Below are positions 33,701 through 41,352 of a stretch of 64,000 nucleotides of DNA, one piece after another. Within the stretch, counting starts at the first letter, position 1. Every line of letters starts with the position of its first letter. This DNA comes from Jidongwangia harbinensis (GTDB lineage: Bacteria > Actinomycetota > Actinomycetes > Mycobacteriales > Micromonosporaceae), in NCBI RefSeq assembly GCF_020216025.1, contig NZ_JAIWNC010000029.1, positions 62,001 through 126,000 on the forward strand, read 5' to 3'. Made by a program: the position numbers and the translations under genes. Under the pieces are notes generated by a model. That model was not told the DNA's origin. It ran no database searches and saw nothing but the letters and a program-made list of their open reading frames with translations.

Positions 33701-36237
33701 GCCGGCGGCGGATTGTCGGTGAGCCACTGCCGGAGCAGTTCCGAGACGATGGCGGCGGCCGCGGCCGCACGCTGTTGGGCCAGGCAGAGCCGGAAGACCG
33801 CGTCCTCGAGCCCGGGGGTACGGTCCAGATCCGTGACGCCGTAGTGCGCGAGCGCCCGCTCCAGCACGGACTGGAAGTCGGTGGTGATGCCGGCGCGCCC
33901 GACGTCGAGGCTCTTCAGGTAGCTGTGGAAGTACTCGCGATTGCTCCGTACCGAGCCGCCGGGTTCGGTCTCCGGGCCGCCGGCCGGCTTGGTGCGGCTC
34001 AGCTCCAGCAGGTCCGCGAACGCGGTCACCAGGCCGATCTCCTCGGGCCACGGCCCGCCACCGGCTTCCGCGCGGACCGCCAGATAGGCGGACCGGATCC
34101 GTTCGCCGTCCTGCGGCTCGGCGTCGAAACCGAGCAGGAAGCTGCGCAGGTCGGACAGCACCCGCTCGACCCGCTCGGCCGCCGAGGAGTCCACCGGCCC
34201 GGCCGGCAGATCGATGTCGGCGGTGGCGGCCGGCTCCGGTGCCTCGACCGTGCCGTCGTCGCCGGCCAGCGGCTCCAGGCGCATCAGCAGCGAGCCGGCG
34301 CCGACCTGGCTGCCCACCGAGACCAGGCATTCGCCGACCCGGGCCCGGAACGGCGCGTGCAGCACCGTCTCCATCTTCATGCTCTCCAGCACCAGGATCG
34401 GGGCACCGGACGCCACCTCGTCGCCGGCCGCCACCGGCGTCGCCACCACCAGGGCCGGTGCGGGCGCGGTGACCACACCGCCCTCGTCCCGGCTGATCCG
34501 GTGGGTCACGCCGTCGACCTCGATCAGGTGGACCGGGCCGTGCGTGGCCGACGCCAGCCGGAACCGGCGGCCGTTGACCACGATCTGCCCGCTGTGCCTG
34601 TCGAACCGCCGTACCTCGGCCTCCGCGGTGTGCACGTCACCACCGCTGGCGACGCCGACCCGGAAGGCGTTCTGCCCGGCCCGGGCCACGTTCACCCGGT
34701 AGTCGATCCCGCGGAGCTTGAACCGCAGCTGCCGGGCGCCCTGGTGCTGCATCTGTGGGCGCCCGCCCCGGGCGGTGGACAGGAACGACTGAAGGCTGGC
34801 CTCCTCCTCGGCGCGGTAGGCCTCGATCGCGGCCGCCGCCAGGGCGACCGCGGAGTGCTGACGGCTGACCAGGCGGCCCTGCGCGCGGACCCGGTCGATC
34901 CAGCCGGTGTCGGCGCTCGCGTCGATCACCTCGGGCTGGTTCAGCAGGTCGATCACGAAGCTCTTGTTGGTGACGCCGCCGTCGATGAGGACCGTGGTCT
35001 CGGCCATCGCGCGGCGCAACCTGCCCAGGGCCTCCCGCCGGTCCCGCCCGTAGGCGATCACCTTCGCGATCATCGAGTCGAAGTCCGCCGGGATGGTGTC
35101 GCCCTCGCTGACGCCGGTGTCCACCCGGATGCCGGGACCGACCGGAAGCACCAGGCGCGTGATGCGGCCCGGGGCGGGCGCGAAGTCCCGGTCCGGGTCC
35201 TCGGCGTTCAGCCGGGCCTCGATGGCGTGACCGGACTCGATCGGCGGGTCGCCCTCGAGCCTGCCGCCGCTCGCGATGTGCAGCTGCAGCCGGACCAGAT
35301 CGATGCCCGTGGTGATCTCGGTGATCGGGTGCTCGACCTGGAGCCGGGTGTTGACCTCCAAGAAGGCGAACAGCTTGTCGCCGGGGTGGTAGAGGAACTC
35401 GACGGTGCAGGCACCGCGGTAACCGACCGCCACGGCCAGCCGTTCGGCCGACGCCTTCAGCTCCGCGGCCTGGCCGGCCGACAGGACCGGTGAGGCGGAC
35501 TCCTCGATGACCTTCTGATTGCGCCGCTGCACCGAGCAGTCACGCACCCCGAGCGCCCACGCCGTGCCCTGGCCGTCGGCAATCACCTGCACCTCGACAT
35601 GCCGGGCGCCGGTGACCAGCCGCTCCAGGAAGACCACGCCGGAGCCGAACGAGCGCAGGGCCTCCTGGCGCGTGCGCTCGTACGCGTCGGCCAGGTCGTC
35701 GGCCGTCGAGACCTTCCGGATGCCTCGCCCGCCGCCGCCCGCGGTGGCCTTGAGCATCAGCGGGAAACCGATCGCGTCACCGGCGCGCAGTGCGTCCTCC
35801 AGCGTGGCCACCTCGCCGCGGCTCCACGGCGCGACCGGCACGCCGACCTCCTCGGCGATCAGCTTCGCGCCGATCTTGTCGCCCAGCTTGCGCATGGCAT
35901 CCGCGCTCGGGCCGATGAACGCGACGCCGATCTCGTCGCACAGCTCGGCGAACGCCGGATCCTCGGCGACGAACCCCCACCCCACCCACGCGGCGTCCGC
36001 GCCCGTCGCCACGAGGGCCTGCCGGAGCACGGCGTGATCGAGGTACGGGCGGGTGGACGCCGGGCCCAGCGGGTAGGCGACATCCGCCTGCCGGACGAAC
36101 GTGGCGTCCTGATCGCTGTCGGTGTAAAGGGCGACGGTCTCGATCCGCGTACCGGTCTCGGCGGAGAGGCCACGAACGGCGTAGATCAGCCGCATTGCGG
36201 CCTCTCCCCGGTTCACGATGGCGATGCGACGGAACAC
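30751..36237 (-). CDS. Single-chain acyl-CoA (acetyl-CoA) carboxylase: BC-BCCP-CT fusion
   Basis: A 1828-aa protein from GTG 36237, which has a strong GGAGGA seven bases upstream; the longer open reading to 36423 lacks this and is rejected. The biotin carboxylase domain covers about 1-455 (IAIVNRGEAAMRL, KATAGGGGRGIRKV, EVNTRLQVEHPITE). The biotin carrier motif ESMKMET places the biotinyl Lys at residue 621. A long central region follows, then a carboxyltransferase half (about 1150-1828; for example GARISMTSGTENMDWV, GGYERVMSPNGQAQYW, FFPRSSKKAARAINAASGNRPLVVLANLSGFDGSPESM). Bacterial carboxylases are usually several polypeptides; this one-chain layout resembles eukaryotic ACC and occurs in some actinomycetes. 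It should supply malonyl-CoA for the PKS. Its promoter region carries a cluster box. Confidence 0.92.
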   Translation of the reverse strand: MFRRIAIVNRGEAAMRLIYAVRGLSAETGTRIETVALYTDSDQDATFVRQADVAYPLGPASTRPYLDHAVLRQALVATGADAAWVGWGFVAEDPAFAELCDEIGVAFIGPSADAMRKLGDKIGAKLIAEEVGVPVAPWSRGEVATLEDALRAGDAIGFPLMLKATAGGGGRGIRKVSTADDLADAYERTRQEALRSFGSGVVFLERLVTGARHVEVQVIADGQGTAWALGVRDCSVQRRNQKVIEESASPVLSAGQAAELKASAERLAVAVGYRGACTVEFLYHPGDKLFAFLEVNTRLQVEHPITEITTGIDLVRLQLHIASGGRLEGDPPIESGHAIEARLNAEDPDRDFAPAPGRITRLVLPVGPGIRVDTGVSEGDTIPADFDSMIAKVIAYGRDRREALGRLRRAMAETTVLIDGGVTNKSFVIDLLNQPEVIDASADTGWIDRVRAQGRLVSRQHSAVALAAAAIEAYRAEEEASLQSFLSTARGGRPQMQHQGARQLRFKLRGIDYRVNVARAGQNAFRVGVASGGDVHTAEAEVRRFDRHSGQIVVNGRRFRLASATHGPVHLIEVDGVTHRISRDEGGVVTAPAPALVVATPVAAGDEVASGAPILVLESMKMETVLHAPFRARVGECLVSVGSQVGAGSLLMRLEPLAGDDGTVEAPEPAATADIDLPAGPVDSSAAERVERVLSDLRSFLLGFDAEPQDGERIRSAYLAVRAEAGGGPWPEEIGLVTAFADLLELSRTKPAGGPETEPGGSVRSNREYFHSYLKSLDVGRAGITTDFQSVLERALAHYGVTDLDRTPGLEDAVFRLCLAQQRAAAAAAIVSELLRQWLTDNPPPASLHDGAGRALSRLIEATQVRFPAVSDLARGSVFRWFAQPLLRRNRATAYAAVRGDLRHLDLTPLAADRAERIQAMVSCPEPLVRLLGQRMGRPGLDHAPLLEVLVRRYYGNRRLSEVTVQDTAGCRFVTARHTTAGGVFRVVTTAATIGALPAALDQIGALAAGRADRGLIADVYVTWPDQPDADTMAERLGRLLADHPMPGSTQRVTVIVAGPSGAVMHRQFTFRPGDAGFAEDRLIRDLHPQTARRLRLRRLHAFDLVRLPSADEEIYLFRAVAKSNPADERLIALSQVRDLTPLREADGPLRALPSLENVLAGCLDAIRKVQAQRPPHKRYETNRIILYVWPPTDLTAEELETLGRRLLPTTAGAGLEEIELVARRRTPAGELVESAMRMTLGTGGGAHLHVGEPSKEPVQPLDGYRQKVLRAARRGNAYPYELFGLIGDVVEYDLDDDLALAPVDRPKGGNTAGIVAGVATTRTSRHPQGVVRVVLLGDPTKSLGALSEPECRRVIAALDLAERMGVPLEWYALSAGARISMTSGTENMDWVAAALKRIVEFTQAGGEINIVVAGINVGAQPYWNAEATMLMHTRGVLIMTPDSAMVLTGKQALDFSGGVSAEDNFGIGGYERVMSPNGQAQYWAPDLAGARDVLMAHYDHTYVAPGEAGPRRADTSDPVDRDVTVFPHTAPGCDFGTVGEIFSRTANPDRKKPFDIRTVMRALSDQDHPVLERWAGMAGAETAVVQDAHLGGIPVCLLGIESRSVPRQGFPPTDGPDTYTAGTFFPRSSKKAARAINAASGNRPLVVLANLSGFDGSPESMRELQLEYGAEIGRAVVNFRGPLVFCVISRYHGGAFVVFSKALNPTMTVLALEGSYASVLGGAPAAAVVFAGDVDARTAADPRVTKLQGQAAATSGTERALLNAQLVEAQSAVRAEMLGAVAAEFDRVHSIQRAVEVGSVDAIISAAELRPKVIEAVERGMGATGAS

Positions 36238-36373
36238 CGTTCCTCCATTCACGGTGACCAGGGCGAGGCCCTGACCGGACGTTCGGCTGGTCGGGAGTCG
36301 AGGTGCACGACCTGGGCATCGGGGCCGTCGAAGGAGCGCGGTGCCGATTTCCCGGAGCCTAGTGACGAAATCC

Positions 36374-36389
36374 GTCGGGAAACCCTTAG
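36374..36389 (-). promoter_or_regulatory. Cluster promoter box 2 (facing the carboxylase gene)
   Basis: On the minus strand CTAAGGGTTTCCCGAC, containing the palindromic core GGG-TTT-CCC. A TAGGCT -10-like element begins 28 bases after the first box base. It lies about 140 bp ahead of the carboxylase GTG and shares its 9-base core with the oppositely oriented box at 36427. Confidence 0.5.
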
Positions 36390-36426
36390 TTCGCGGGCGG
36401 TCCGACGCCGCCCGGCCGCCCACCTT

Positions 36427-36442
36427 CTAGGGTTTCCCTGAG
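36427..36442 (+). promoter_or_regulatory. Cluster promoter box 3 (facing the CMD-family gene)
   Basis: CTAGGGTTTCCCTGAG, with the same GGG-TTT-CCC core as the box at 36374 but in the opposite orientation. GATTG starts exactly 30 bases after the first box base. The gene start is 45 bp downstream of the box end. Confidence 0.5.
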
Positions 36443-36487
36443 CCGGTTGTTGGTGGGATTGCCGTCACGCTGACAACGGAGGTGGCG

Positions 36488-37147
36488 GTGACGCGACCGC
36501 AGGCATGGCCCCGGATCCCACCGCTGGGGGTGGAGGCGTTCCTGGGCACCCCGACGGGCCGGGCCTACGCGGAGATCGCCGCGCAGGCGTTCGAGGGCCT
36601 CCTGGCCGACCGTCCGCCGCCCAATGTGCTGCGCACGCTCGCCCACCACCGCGAGCTGTTCCCGGCGATGATGCCGCTGCTCGCCCACGTCGCCGGCGAG
36701 GTGCTGCCGGCACGGGACCGGGAGATCGCGATTCTGCGGACGGCCTGGCGTTCGCAGGCCCCCTACATCTGGGCACATCACCATCCCGCGGGTCTCGCCG
36801 CGGGTCTCAGCAACGCCGACATCGCGCGGATCGCCTCCGAGGAGCCGGGTGGCTGGGCCCCGTTCGAGTCGGCTCTGCTGCGTGCCGTGGACGAACTGCA
36901 CGCCGGGTCCGTCATCTCCGCGGACACCTGGCGGTCGATCGCCGGGCGGTACCACCGGGATCAGGCGCTCGAACTGATGGTGCTGGCCGGCACGTACCGG
37001 ACGCTGGCGTACGTCCTGAACTCCTGCCAGGTGCCGATCGACACCTGGCTGCCGCGCCCGGCGCCGCTGCCTCCGGGCCCGGCCCACGCGGCGCGGTTCG
37101 AATCCGACTGGTCCGGCTGGTTCAGGGCTTCTTCCGGATCAGCGTGA
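36488..37147 (+). CDS. Carboxymuconolactone decarboxylase (CMD)-family protein
   Basis: A 219-aa protein. GTG 36488 is preferred because GGAGG ends 5 bases upstream; GTG 36482 overlaps that RBS. The CMD core is recognisable at about 60-150: REIAILRTAWRSQAPYIWAHH, then GLAAGLSNADIARIASEE. The AhpD-type C-x-x-C redox motif is absent; the only cysteine is near the C-terminus (NSCQV), so a peroxidase role is unlikely. Relatives with E/Y-W-A-H-H are often of unknown function or lactone and lyase type. It has its own cluster box, and its 3' end overlaps the convergent fkbG by 26 bp. Position suggests a tailoring step, but this is not shown. Confidence 0.75.
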   Translation: MTRPQAWPRIPPLGVEAFLGTPTGRAYAEIAAQAFEGLLADRPPPNVLRTLAHHRELFPAMMPLLAHVAGEVLPARDREIAILRTAWRSQAPYIWAHHHPAGLAAGLSNADIARIASEEPGGWAPFESALLRAVDELHAGSVISADTWRSIAGRYHRDQALELMVLAGTYRTLAYVLNSCQVPIDTWLPRPAPLPPGPAHAARFESDWSGWFRASSGSA

Positions 37148-37787
37148 TGCCGTCCGCCATCGGGATCAGCGACACGTCGACCGCCGGGTCGTCGCGGACC
37201 AGGAGATTGAAGTCCCGGACGCCGGCGGTGTCGGCGTCGTCCGCCGCGGGATCGATGACCCGGCCGAAGAACAGCGTGTTGTCCACCGCGATGAGACCCT
37301 GGTCGTGGACCAGCGTCCGGGCCAGGCGGTAGTAGTCCGGATAGCGTCGCTTGTCGGCGTCGATGAACACGAAGTCGAACGATCCGGCCCGCTGGTCCGC
37401 GATGAGCGTCGTGAGGGTGTCGACCGCGTCGCCGATGCGGACGTCGATGCGATCCGCAACCCCGGCCCGCTGCCAGTACTCCGCACCGATCCGGGGCCAC
37501 CGGTTCGTGATGTCGCAGGTGATCAGACGACCGTTCGGCGCGAGTGCCCGGGCCAGGCACAGCGTGCTGTACCCGGTGAACGTACCGATCTCGAGAACGT
37601 TCCGGGCGGGCGTCAGGCGCGCCAGCATCGCCAGCAGCTGCCCCTCCTCGGGCATGATCTGCATGGCCGTGCCCATCGGCAGCTCGGCCGTCAACTCCCG
37701 CAGTTGCCGGAGGATGTCGTCCTCCCGGAGCGAGACGTCCCGGATGTAGGCCCCCAGCGGGGCGGAGGTGTCAACCTGCTGTGCCAT
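37122..37787 (-). CDS. fkbG: SAM-dependent O-methyltransferase of methoxymalonyl-ACP pathway (FkbG-type)
   Basis: A 221-aa class I methyltransferase of the CCoAOMT type. SAM motif I is VLEIGTFTGYSTLCLA at about 63-78, with TCDIT next and the metal-site block FDFVFIDADKRRYPDYY at about 135-151. ATG 37787 has a GGAG about 9 bases upstream. It is the last gene of a five-gene operon whose order matches the methoxymalonyl-ACP cassettes of FK520/ansamycin-type clusters, 13 bp after fkbH. There it methylates the 2-hydroxyl of hydroxymalonyl-ACP. The 3' end overlaps the convergent CMD gene. Confidence 0.9.
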   Translation of the reverse strand: MAQQVDTSAPLGAYIRDVSLREDDILRQLRELTAELPMGTAMQIMPEEGQLLAMLARLTPARNVLEIGTFTGYSTLCLARALAPNGRLITCDITNRWPRIGAEYWQRAGVADRIDVRIGDAVDTLTTLIADQRAGSFDFVFIDADKRRYPDYYRLARTLVHDQGLIAVDNTLFFGRVIDPAADDADTAGVRDFNLLVRDDPAVDVSLIPMADGITLIRKKP

Positions 37788-37800
37788 GCGTCGTCTCCGC

Positions 37801-38892
37801 TCAGGATCTGCCGGCCGGGGCGCCGGTGAGGGACACCGCGTGCAGTGTCAGCGTCGCCGGCGGGTCCGTCGGCGACGGGATCAGATGCAGTCGCCGGAGG
37901 TCCGGCAGTTCCGCCGGCTTCGGCTCGGTGCGGCAGTCACAGTGGTCGTCGGTGAAGCCGGCGAAGCGGTACGCGACGTCCATCATCCGGTTCCGCGTGG
38001 TCGGCAGGAAGTCCGCGAGCAGGTGGACGCCGGTCCGCGCGCCCTCGTCCGCGAGCCAGTTCAGCAGCGTCGAACCCACGCCGAACGCCACCACCCGGCA
38101 GGACGTGGCGAGGAGCCGGATGTGCCAGACGCGGGCGTGCTTCGCCATCAGCACCAGACCCACCGCGCCGTGTGGTCCGAACCGGTCCGAGAGGGAGGTC
38201 ACCAGGACCTCATGGTCCGGATCGTCCACCAGCGCAGTGAGTTCGGCCCGGTGGTAGTGCACGCCGGTGGCGTTCATCTGGCTGGTGCGCAGCGTGAGTT
38301 CTTCGACCCGGGACAGGTCCGCCTCGGTGGCCCGGTCGATCCGCATGACCATGCCGAGGGTCCGGAGGAAGTCCTCGCTGGGGCCGCGGAACTCCGCCTC
38401 GGCCGCCTTGCGCCGGAATCCGGCCTGGTACATCTTGCGCCGGTTGCCCGCGTCCGCGGTGACCGTGGCGGGGCGGAACTCCGGCCGGGCGGCGATCTCA
38501 CCGAGCTGCTCGGCGGCGTAACACCGCACCTCCGGATGGTGGAACTGGACCTCGGCCCGTTCGGTGGGCTGATCGTCGACGAAGGCGATGACGTCGAGCG
38601 CGAAGTTGAGCTCGGCGGCGATCTCCGCGACGGCGGCGGATTTCGGGTTCCAGCTGATCCGGGGGAGCACGAAGTAGTCGGCGACGCCCAGGGCCTCCAG
38701 CTTCGCCCACGCGTTGTCGTGATCGTTCTTGCTGGCCACCGATTGCAGGATGCCGCGCCGGTCCAGCTCGGCGATCAGGTCGCGGATCTGTTCGTCGAGG
38801 ACGACGTCGCCGTCCTCGACCAGGGTGCCCTTCCACAGCGTGTTGTCCAGGTCCCAGACGAGACACTTGACGACCTTGGCGGTTGCGGTCAT
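37801..38892 (-). CDS. fkbH: FkbH-type HAD-like glyceryl transferase/phosphatase
   Basis: A 363-aa protein from ATG 38892, which overlaps the fkbI stop by 4 bp (ATGA); the much longer open frame upstream is a shadow of fkbI. The N-terminal HAD-like motif CLVWDLDNTLWKG holds the nucleophilic Asp. ASKNDHDNA and AFVDDQPTERAEV are the other HAD loops. The C-terminal GNAT-like half follows (LRTSQMNATGVHY, HIRLLATSCRVVAFGVG). FkbH proteins load the D-1,3-bisphosphoglycerate C3 unit onto the stand-alone ACP and dephosphorylate it, the first committed step to methoxymalonyl-ACP. Confidence 0.94.
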   Translation of the reverse strand: MTATAKVVKCLVWDLDNTLWKGTLVEDGDVVLDEQIRDLIAELDRRGILQSVASKNDHDNAWAKLEALGVADYFVLPRISWNPKSAAVAEIAAELNFALDVIAFVDDQPTERAEVQFHHPEVRCYAAEQLGEIAARPEFRPATVTADAGNRRKMYQAGFRRKAAEAEFRGPSEDFLRTLGMVMRIDRATEADLSRVEELTLRTSQMNATGVHYHRAELTALVDDPDHEVLVTSLSDRFGPHGAVGLVLMAKHARVWHIRLLATSCRVVAFGVGSTLLNWLADEGARTGVHLLADFLPTTRNRMMDVAYRFAGFTDDHCDCRTEPKPAELPDLRRLHLIPSPTDPPATLTLHAVSLTGAPAGRS

Positions 38893-40016
38893 TGCGTCAC
38901 CTTCCTTCGGGCGGACGACACCACGTGGTCGGCGAGGATCAGTTGGCAGATCTCGGTACTGCCCTCGATGAGTTCCATGAGCTTGGCGTCGCGGTATCCG
39001 CGCGTCACCACGTGACCGTCGTGTGCGGCCGCCGAGCCCAGAACCTGCACCGCGGTGGCGGCGCCGTGGGCCGCCTGCGTGGCACTGACCTGCTTCGCGA
39101 CGACGGTGGCGATGACCTGTTCGGGTGAAGCGCTGTCCCAGCACCGGCTGGCGTGCTCGCAGACGAGCGTGGCGACCTGGCGGGCGGTCAGCAGGTTCGC
39201 GAGATGACGGCCGACGAGCTGATGCTCCGCGAGGACCTTGCCGAACTGGGTCCGGGTGCGGGCGTGCTCGGCCGCGGCGTCGACGCAGGCCTGGAGGATG
39301 CCCACGCATCCCCAGGCGACGGACATGCGCCCGTAGGCGAGCGCGGCCGTCACGAGCATGCCGATCGGCTGTCCACCGCCCAGCACGGCGCTGCCCGGCA
39401 CCCGTACGCCGTCGAGCCGGACGTCGGCGTGGCCGGCGGCCCGGCATCCGGACGGCTGAGGAACCGGGGTCACGGTCACGCCGTCGGCGGTGGCGGGAAC
39501 GACGACGGCGGCGGCGCCCGACCGGTAGCGGCCGACGACGACGATGAGGTCGGCGTAGCGGGCCGCCGTCGTCCAGACCTTGTGGCCACGGACGACGACG
39601 TCGTCACCGTCGGGTTCGATCGTCGCGGTGATCGCCGACAGATCGCTGCCCGCCTCGGGCTCGCTGAAGGCGACGGCGGCGAGCCGGCCGCGGGTCAGCG
39701 CGGGAAGGTACTGGGCCCGTTGGCTACGGCTGCCCAGTCGCTGCACGGTCCACGCGGCCATCCCCTGCGATGTCATCACGCTGCGCAGCGACGAGCACCG
39801 GCTGCCCACGTGGGCGGTGAACGCCCCGTTCGCCAGGCTGGTCGCGCCGAGGCCGCCGTACTCGGCCGGCACCTCCGCGCAGAGCAACCCGGCTGCCGCC
39901 AGCTCCCGCGGGACGCCGGCCGGGAGAAGCGCGTCCCGATCCCAGTCCGCCGCCCGGTCACCGACCAGACGATCGACCAGTTCCCGGGCGCCGGCGAGCG
40001 GCTCAGGCCTCGGCAT
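38889..40016 (-). CDS. fkbI: Acyl-ACP dehydrogenase of methoxymalonyl-ACP pathway (FkbI-type)
   Basis: A 375-aa flavin-dependent acyl-CoA dehydrogenase-fold protein, ATG 40016, overlapping the fkbJ end by 14 bp. Family sequences are VPAEYGGLGATSLANG, VAFSEPEAGSDLSAI (flavin contact), RTRTQFGKVLAEHQLVGRHLANL and RDAKLMELIEGSTEICQLILA near the C-terminus, where the usual catalytic Glu lies. In the pathway it oxidises the ACP-bound C3 unit on the way to hydroxymalonyl-ACP. The strict gene order around it supports this assignment over fatty-acid oxidation. Confidence 0.93.
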   Translation of the reverse strand: MPRPEPLAGARELVDRLVGDRAADWDRDALLPAGVPRELAAAGLLCAEVPAEYGGLGATSLANGAFTAHVGSRCSSLRSVMTSQGMAAWTVQRLGSRSQRAQYLPALTRGRLAAVAFSEPEAGSDLSAITATIEPDGDDVVVRGHKVWTTAARYADLIVVVGRYRSGAAAVVVPATADGVTVTPVPQPSGCRAAGHADVRLDGVRVPGSAVLGGGQPIGMLVTAALAYGRMSVAWGCVGILQACVDAAAEHARTRTQFGKVLAEHQLVGRHLANLLTARQVATLVCEHASRCWDSASPEQVIATVVAKQVSATQAAHGAATAVQVLGSAAAHDGHVVTRGYRDAKLMELIEGSTEICQLILADHVVSSARRKVTQ

Positions 40017-40272
40017 GGGTTTCCGCGGGCTGCAGCCGCAGCACCAGGTCCGTCATCGATCGGATGGTGCGGAAGTTGTCGCGCTTCAGATCCTCCCCGA
40101 GAATTTCGAGCGCGAACGCCTGCTCCAGGAAGACGACGAGTTCCATCGCGAACATCGACGACACCAGCCCGGACGCGAAGAGATCCCGGTCGACCGGAAC
40201 GTCGTCATTGACCCGGGCGGCGAGGAACTGGCCGATGTGCCGTTCGACTTCCGACGCGCTGAACTGGCTCAT
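40003..40272 (-). CDS. fkbJ: Stand-alone acyl carrier protein for methoxymalonyl units (FkbJ-type)
   Basis: An 89-aa protein. The 4'-phosphopantetheine attachment region is DLFASGLVSSMFAMELVVF, with the Ser following GLV at about residue 38-39. It is slightly unlike the D-S-L of PKS ACPs, as in other extender-unit carriers. ATG 40272 overlaps the fkbK stop by 4 bp, and its own 3' end overlaps fkbI. It carries the C3 unit from glyceryl to methoxymalonyl and presents it to a PKS acyltransferase. Confidence 0.92.
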   Translation of the reverse strand: MSQFSASEVERHIGQFLAARVNDDVPVDRDLFASGLVSSMFAMELVVFLEQAFALEILGEDLKRDNFRTIRSMTDLVLRLQPAETHAEA

Positions 40273-41129
40273 GAGAGTACCTTTCCGTAGTCGAAGAAGC
40301 CGCGACCTGTCTTCTGTCCCAGCTCATGGCGACGCACCTTCTCGACGAGCAGGTCACAGGGCGCGTGGCTGGCATCGCCGGTGCGTTCGGAAAGGGCGCG
40401 CAGCGCGTCCACGAGATTGTCGATGCCGATCAGATCCGCCGTGCGCAGTGGGCCGGTCGGGTGACCCAGACACCCTTGCATGAGCGCATCGACGGATGCC
40501 GGGTCGGCCGTCCCGGCGGCGACTATCCGGGCGGCTTCGTTGATCATCGGGTGCAGGAGCCGGCTCGTGACGAAGCCGGGTGCGTCGTTGACCACGGCCG
40601 GCGTCCGGGACATCCGGGTGAGCAGGGAGACCATGGCCTCGATGGTGGCGTCGCTGGTCTGCGGCCCGCGGATCACCTCGACCATCCGGATGAGATAGGA
40701 CGGGTTCATGAAGTGAGCCCCGCAGAACTCGGCCGGGTGGCGCACCGACCGGGCCAGCTCGGCGATCGGGATGCCCGACGTGTTGGAGATCAGCAGGGTG
40801 CCCGGCTCGACCGAGGTGGAGACCCGGGCGAGGACGTCCGCCTTGAGCGCCGTGTCCTCGGTGATCGCCTCGATCACGGCGCCGGCGCCCGCGGCGTCCC
40901 GGTGCGACGACCCGGTCGTCAGCGTTCCCGGGCGGCGGGAGGCCGGGAACGCGTCCATCATCCGGCCGTGCCGCAACTGCTTGTCGATGGTCGGCGGCGC
41001 CTGCTTCAGCGCATCGTCGGAAATGTCGATGAGAATCACATCAACACCTTCGCCCAGCGCCATTGCCGCTATACCGCAGCCCATGACACCCGCACCGATA
41101 ATGGCGATGGTCTCCGTAGCCGGATGCAT
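40269..41129 (-). CDS. fkbK: 3-hydroxyacyl-CoA dehydrogenase-type enzyme of methoxymalonyl-ACP pathway (FkbK-type)
   Basis: A 286-aa protein. The Rossmann motif IAIIGAGVMGCGIAAMAL lies at about residues 8-25. The 3-hydroxyacyl-CoA dehydrogenase motifs HFMNPSYLIRMVEVI (containing the catalytic His) and APGFVTSRLL follow, with RTADLIGIDNLVDAL in the C-terminal domain. It is the first gene of the operon running leftward to fkbG; its promoter lies in the 327-bp gap shared with the PKS. It oxidises the hydroxyl of the ACP-bound intermediate with NAD. Confidence 0.93.
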   Translation of the reverse strand: MHPATETIAIIGAGVMGCGIAAMALGEGVDVILIDISDDALKQAPPTIDKQLRHGRMMDAFPASRRPGTLTTGSSHRDAAGAGAVIEAITEDTALKADVLARVSTSVEPGTLLISNTSGIPIAELARSVRHPAEFCGAHFMNPSYLIRMVEVIRGPQTSDATIEAMVSLLTRMSRTPAVVNDAPGFVTSRLLHPMINEAARIVAAGTADPASVDALMQGCLGHPTGPLRTADLIGIDNLVDALRALSERTGDASHAPCDLLVEKVRRHELGQKTGRGFFDYGKVLS

Positions 41130-41285
41130 CTGGCGCCGTACCTCCCATGCTCCTCGAGCACGTGTCCGATTGTGCGGTGCTGCGAATCAGCCACCGTTCG
41201 TGGTCGTCATGGGATCGACACGGCGGCACCGTCGGCATGAGGCTGCACGGCGCGCAGGGGAAGTGTCAACGAGCGCCGGGGAATA

Positions 41286-41301
41286 CTAGTGGAATCCGGA
41301 G
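41286..41301. promoter_or_regulatory. Cluster promoter box 4 (fkbK/PKS intergenic)
   Basis: CTAGTGGAATCCGGAG, a near-palindrome with CTAG at the left end and GGAG at the right. It matches about 13 of 16 positions of the PAS-LuxR operator consensus CTVGGGAWWTCCCBAG (consensus from memory). It probably faces the fkbK operon. Confidence 0.45.
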
Positions 41302-41336
41302 TGTGTCGTTCCGCGAATCATGCCGGCCACGCTCTA

Positions 41337-41352
41337 CTAAGGAATTCCCAGC
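41337..41352 (+). promoter_or_regulatory. Cluster promoter box 5 (facing the PKS)
   Basis: CTAAGGAATTCCCAGC, with perfect inner palindrome GGAATTCC. GATTG starts exactly 30 bases after the first box base, as at 36427. It lies 104 bp ahead of the PKS ATG. Confidence 0.5.

Noticed and set aside
30868..35493. 1541-codon plus-strand open frame across the carboxylase
   Set aside because: Shadow of the minus-strand carboxylase, whose biotin, ATP-grasp and carboxyltransferase motifs are unambiguous.
36238..36423. N-terminal extension of the carboxylase to 36423
   Set aside because: It is not biotin-carboxylase sequence and runs through the promoter box. GTG 36237 has a strong GGAGGA.
38893..39447. 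N-terminal extension of fkbH upstream of ATG 38892
   Set aside because: The extension is out-of-frame fkbI sequence. The ATGA overlap at 38889-38892 and the family length support the internal ATG.
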